From Candidatus Gastranaerophilales bacterium (GTDB lineage: Bacteria; Cyanobacteriota; Vampirovibrionia; Gastranaerophilales; JAQUYY01), in contig JAQUYY010000142.1 in NCBI GenBank assembly GCA_028691575.1, positions 1-5,228 on the forward strand: 5,228 nt of DNA, given 5' to 3'. Both the position numbers and the translations under genes were made by a program. The notes beneath the pieces were generated by a model, which was given only the letters and a program-made list of their open reading frames with translations, was not told the origin of the DNA and did no database searches. The number at the start of each line of letters is the position of its first letter. Position 1 is the first letter of the stretch. Of the stretch, positions 3,909 through 5,228 are shown in pieces.

Positions 3909-5228
3909 TTATCTAAATCTCCCCTTAAATCCTTGAGGATTTTTTAACAATTGATTCATTTTTTCAGGAGAATTAAATTGTTTTGTCATTCCGGACATTT
4001 TTCGCATCATTTTACGCATTTGCTCAAAATCTTTAATAAACCTGTTTAGCTCATGAATTTGAATACCACTGCCTGCTGCAATTCTTCTGCGCCTACTTTG
4101 ATTAATTATATCAGGATTTCGTCTTTCTTTTACGGTCATGCTGTTAATACAAGCCTCAATTTTTTTGAATTGTTGCTCACCCAAATGAGATATTTTCTCT
4201 TTATCAGCTTTTTTAATCCCCGGAATCGGCAGCATATCCATAATTTGACCCAAAGAACCGATTGATTTCATTTGTTTTTGAATTTTTATAAAATCTTCAA
4301 AAGAAAATTCTTTTTTCTGCATTTTTTTTTGCATTTCTCTGGCTTGTTCATAGTCAAAATTTTCAGATGCTTTTTCAACGAGAGTAACAATATCCCCCAT
4401 CCCAAGAATTCTTTGAACCATTCTATCGGGATAAAATGGTTGAAGTGCATCAAGTTTTTCACCCATACCGACAAATTTTATCGGTTTTTCTGTAGACTGC
4501 ACAACACTAAGAGCTGCACCGCCACGAGCATCACCGTCAAGTTTTGTTAGAATTATTCCTGAAATTTCTAACTGTTCGTTAAAAGTTTCTGCTACATTGA
4601 CTGCTTCCTGACCTGTCATAGAGTCAATGACAAGGAGCTTTTCAGCAGGATTGTAGAATCGTTCTAATATAAGCAATTCCGCCATTAACTCTGTATCAAT
4701 CTGCAAACGACCTGCGGTATCAACTATTAGAGTATTATTACCGTTCTCTTTTGCATGCTCAATGGCTTCTGCTACAATTTGTTTAACATCTTTTGAATTT
4801 TCAATAGTAAATACAGGAATTCTTACCTGCTTTCCTAATGACTGCAATTGTTGAATTGCAGCGGGTCTATACACGTCTGCTGCTACCAAAAGAGGGTTTC
4901 TGCCGTCTTTTCTTATTTTTAAAGCCAATTTTGCTGCAGTTGTGGTTTTACCGGATCCTTGAAGCCCAAAAAGCATTATTATATTTGGTTTTCCTTCTGT
5001 TGAAAGTGGTTTATTTTCACTTCCTAAAAGTTTTATCAGTTCATCATTGACGATTTTAACTAATTGTTGTCCGGGAGTAACGCTTTTTACAACTTCTTCA
5101 CCATGAACTCTGTCTTTTATGCCTGAAATAAATGCTTTTACAACTTTTAAACTAACATTAGCCTCTAATAATGCACGTCTTACTTCCCTTAGCGCATCAC
5201 TAATATTATCTTCGTTAAGACTTGCCTT
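3909..5228 (-). CDS. ffh: signal recognition particle GTPase Ffh, N-terminus outside the window
   Basis: Ffh binds SRP RNA and signal sequences of nascent membrane proteins and, with FtsY, delivers ribosomes to the Sec translocon using GTP. The frame stays open to the right edge, so the ATG at 4974-4976 is internal; 439 residues are visible and only about 20 should be missing. The N domain is at 1-80 (NEDNISDALREVRRALLEANVS). The G domain has the P-loop GLQGSGKTT at 88-96, DVYRPAA at 118-124, DTAGR at 170-174, TKLDGDARGG at 228-237 and GMGEK at 254-258. The methionine-rich M domain follows, with the MDMLPIPGI finger-loop region, the SRP-RNA-binding SRRRRIAAGSG at 378-388 and the tail MRKMMRKMSG. 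All key motifs are intact. rpsP follows on the same strand, a common pairing in bacteria. Confidence 0.98.
   Translation of the reverse strand, partial: KASLNEDNISDALREVRRALLEANVSLKVVKAFISGIKDRVHGEEVVKSVTPGQQLVKIVNDELIKLLGSENKPLSTEGKPNIIMLFGLQGSGKTTTAAKLALKIRKDGRNPLLVAADVYRPAAIQQLQSLGKQVRIPVFTIENSKDVKQIVAEAIEHAKENGNNTLIVDTAGRLQIDTELMAELLILERFYNPAEKLLVIDSMTGQEAVNVAETFNEQLEISGIILTKLDGDARGGAALSVVQSTEKPIKFVGMGEKLDALQPFYPDRMVQRILGMGDIVTLVEKASENFDYEQAREMQKKMQKKEFSFEDFIKIQKQMKSIGSLGQIMDMLPIPGIKKADKEKISHLGEQQFKKIEACINSMTVKERRNPDIINQSRRRRIAAGSGIQIHELNRFIKDFEQMRKMMRKMSGMTKQFNSPEKMNQLLKNPQGFKGRFR

Noticed and set aside
4053..4550. Plus-strand frames of 70 and 92 residues, and a minus-strand frame of 62
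   Set aside because: All lie inside ffh in other frames, where the GTPase and M-domain motifs are intact.
4974..4976. ATG as the start of ffh
   Set aside because: The frame continues upstream to the window edge with a clear Ffh N domain, so this methionine is internal, just before the P-loop.
4838..5050. Plus-strand 70-residue frame
   Set aside because: Antisense to the Ffh N and G domains; no independent support.
1..5228. CRISPR arrays, tRNA/rRNA genes, insertion sequences, phage or defence genes
   Set aside because: No spaced direct repeats, tRNA cloverleaf signatures, transposase motifs or terminal repeats were seen on either strand.

Overview
The window is AT-rich bacterial chromosome with short intergenic gaps. 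The best clue to the organism is the prepilin at 1526-2215. Its leader (KKGFTLAETL), six cysteines and DINGFKKPNTIGKDIF motif resemble the many prepilin-like proteins of Vampirovibrionia/Melainabacteria, such as the gut Gastranaerophilales, the non-photosynthetic sisters of Cyanobacteria. This placement is made from memory without a database search and is only moderately secure. The other genes (ffh, rpsP, dnaJ-like, queE, MerR) are widespread.

Plus strand, 1-2215: a DnaJ/CbpA-type co-chaperone cut by the left window edge overlaps queE (7-deazaguanine synthesis for queuosine) by 26 bases. A near-consensus sigma-70 promoter then drives a single type IV prepilin/pseudopilin gene. Minus strand, 5228-2259, in transcription order: ffh (SRP GTPase, N-terminus cut by the right edge); rpsP (ribosomal protein bS16 with a long Lys/Glu-rich tail) under its own likely promoter and closed by a clear intrinsic terminator; a 346-base gene-free stretch; a 105-residue protein of unknown family; and an HspR-like MerR regulator with a cysteine-rich, two-CW tail. 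The prepilin and the regulator converge, separated by 43 bases with no convincing terminator.

The gene-free stretch (3040-3385) holds the most unusual material. On the minus strand it reads: the rpsP terminator; a -10-like element; a 7-bp hairpin; a C-rich segment containing CCUCCUCC, which resembles an anti-Shine-Dalgarno sequence; and a second intrinsic terminator. Together these look like an RNA of about 80 nt. Next comes a leader with three copies of a 10-11 base repeat in alternating orientation, which can form two mutually exclusive hairpins ending at the ribosome binding site of the 105-residue gene. This is either a small RNA followed by a separately controlled gene, or one attenuated leader.

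ffh and rpsP both serve protein synthesis and export, a common pairing. A DnaJ-like gene and an HspR-like regulator lie within 2 kb, which suggests but does not show a heat-shock link. No known defence, mobile or biosynthetic system is visible. The candidates for something undescribed are the RNA/leader region, the 105-residue protein and the two-CW MerR regulator.
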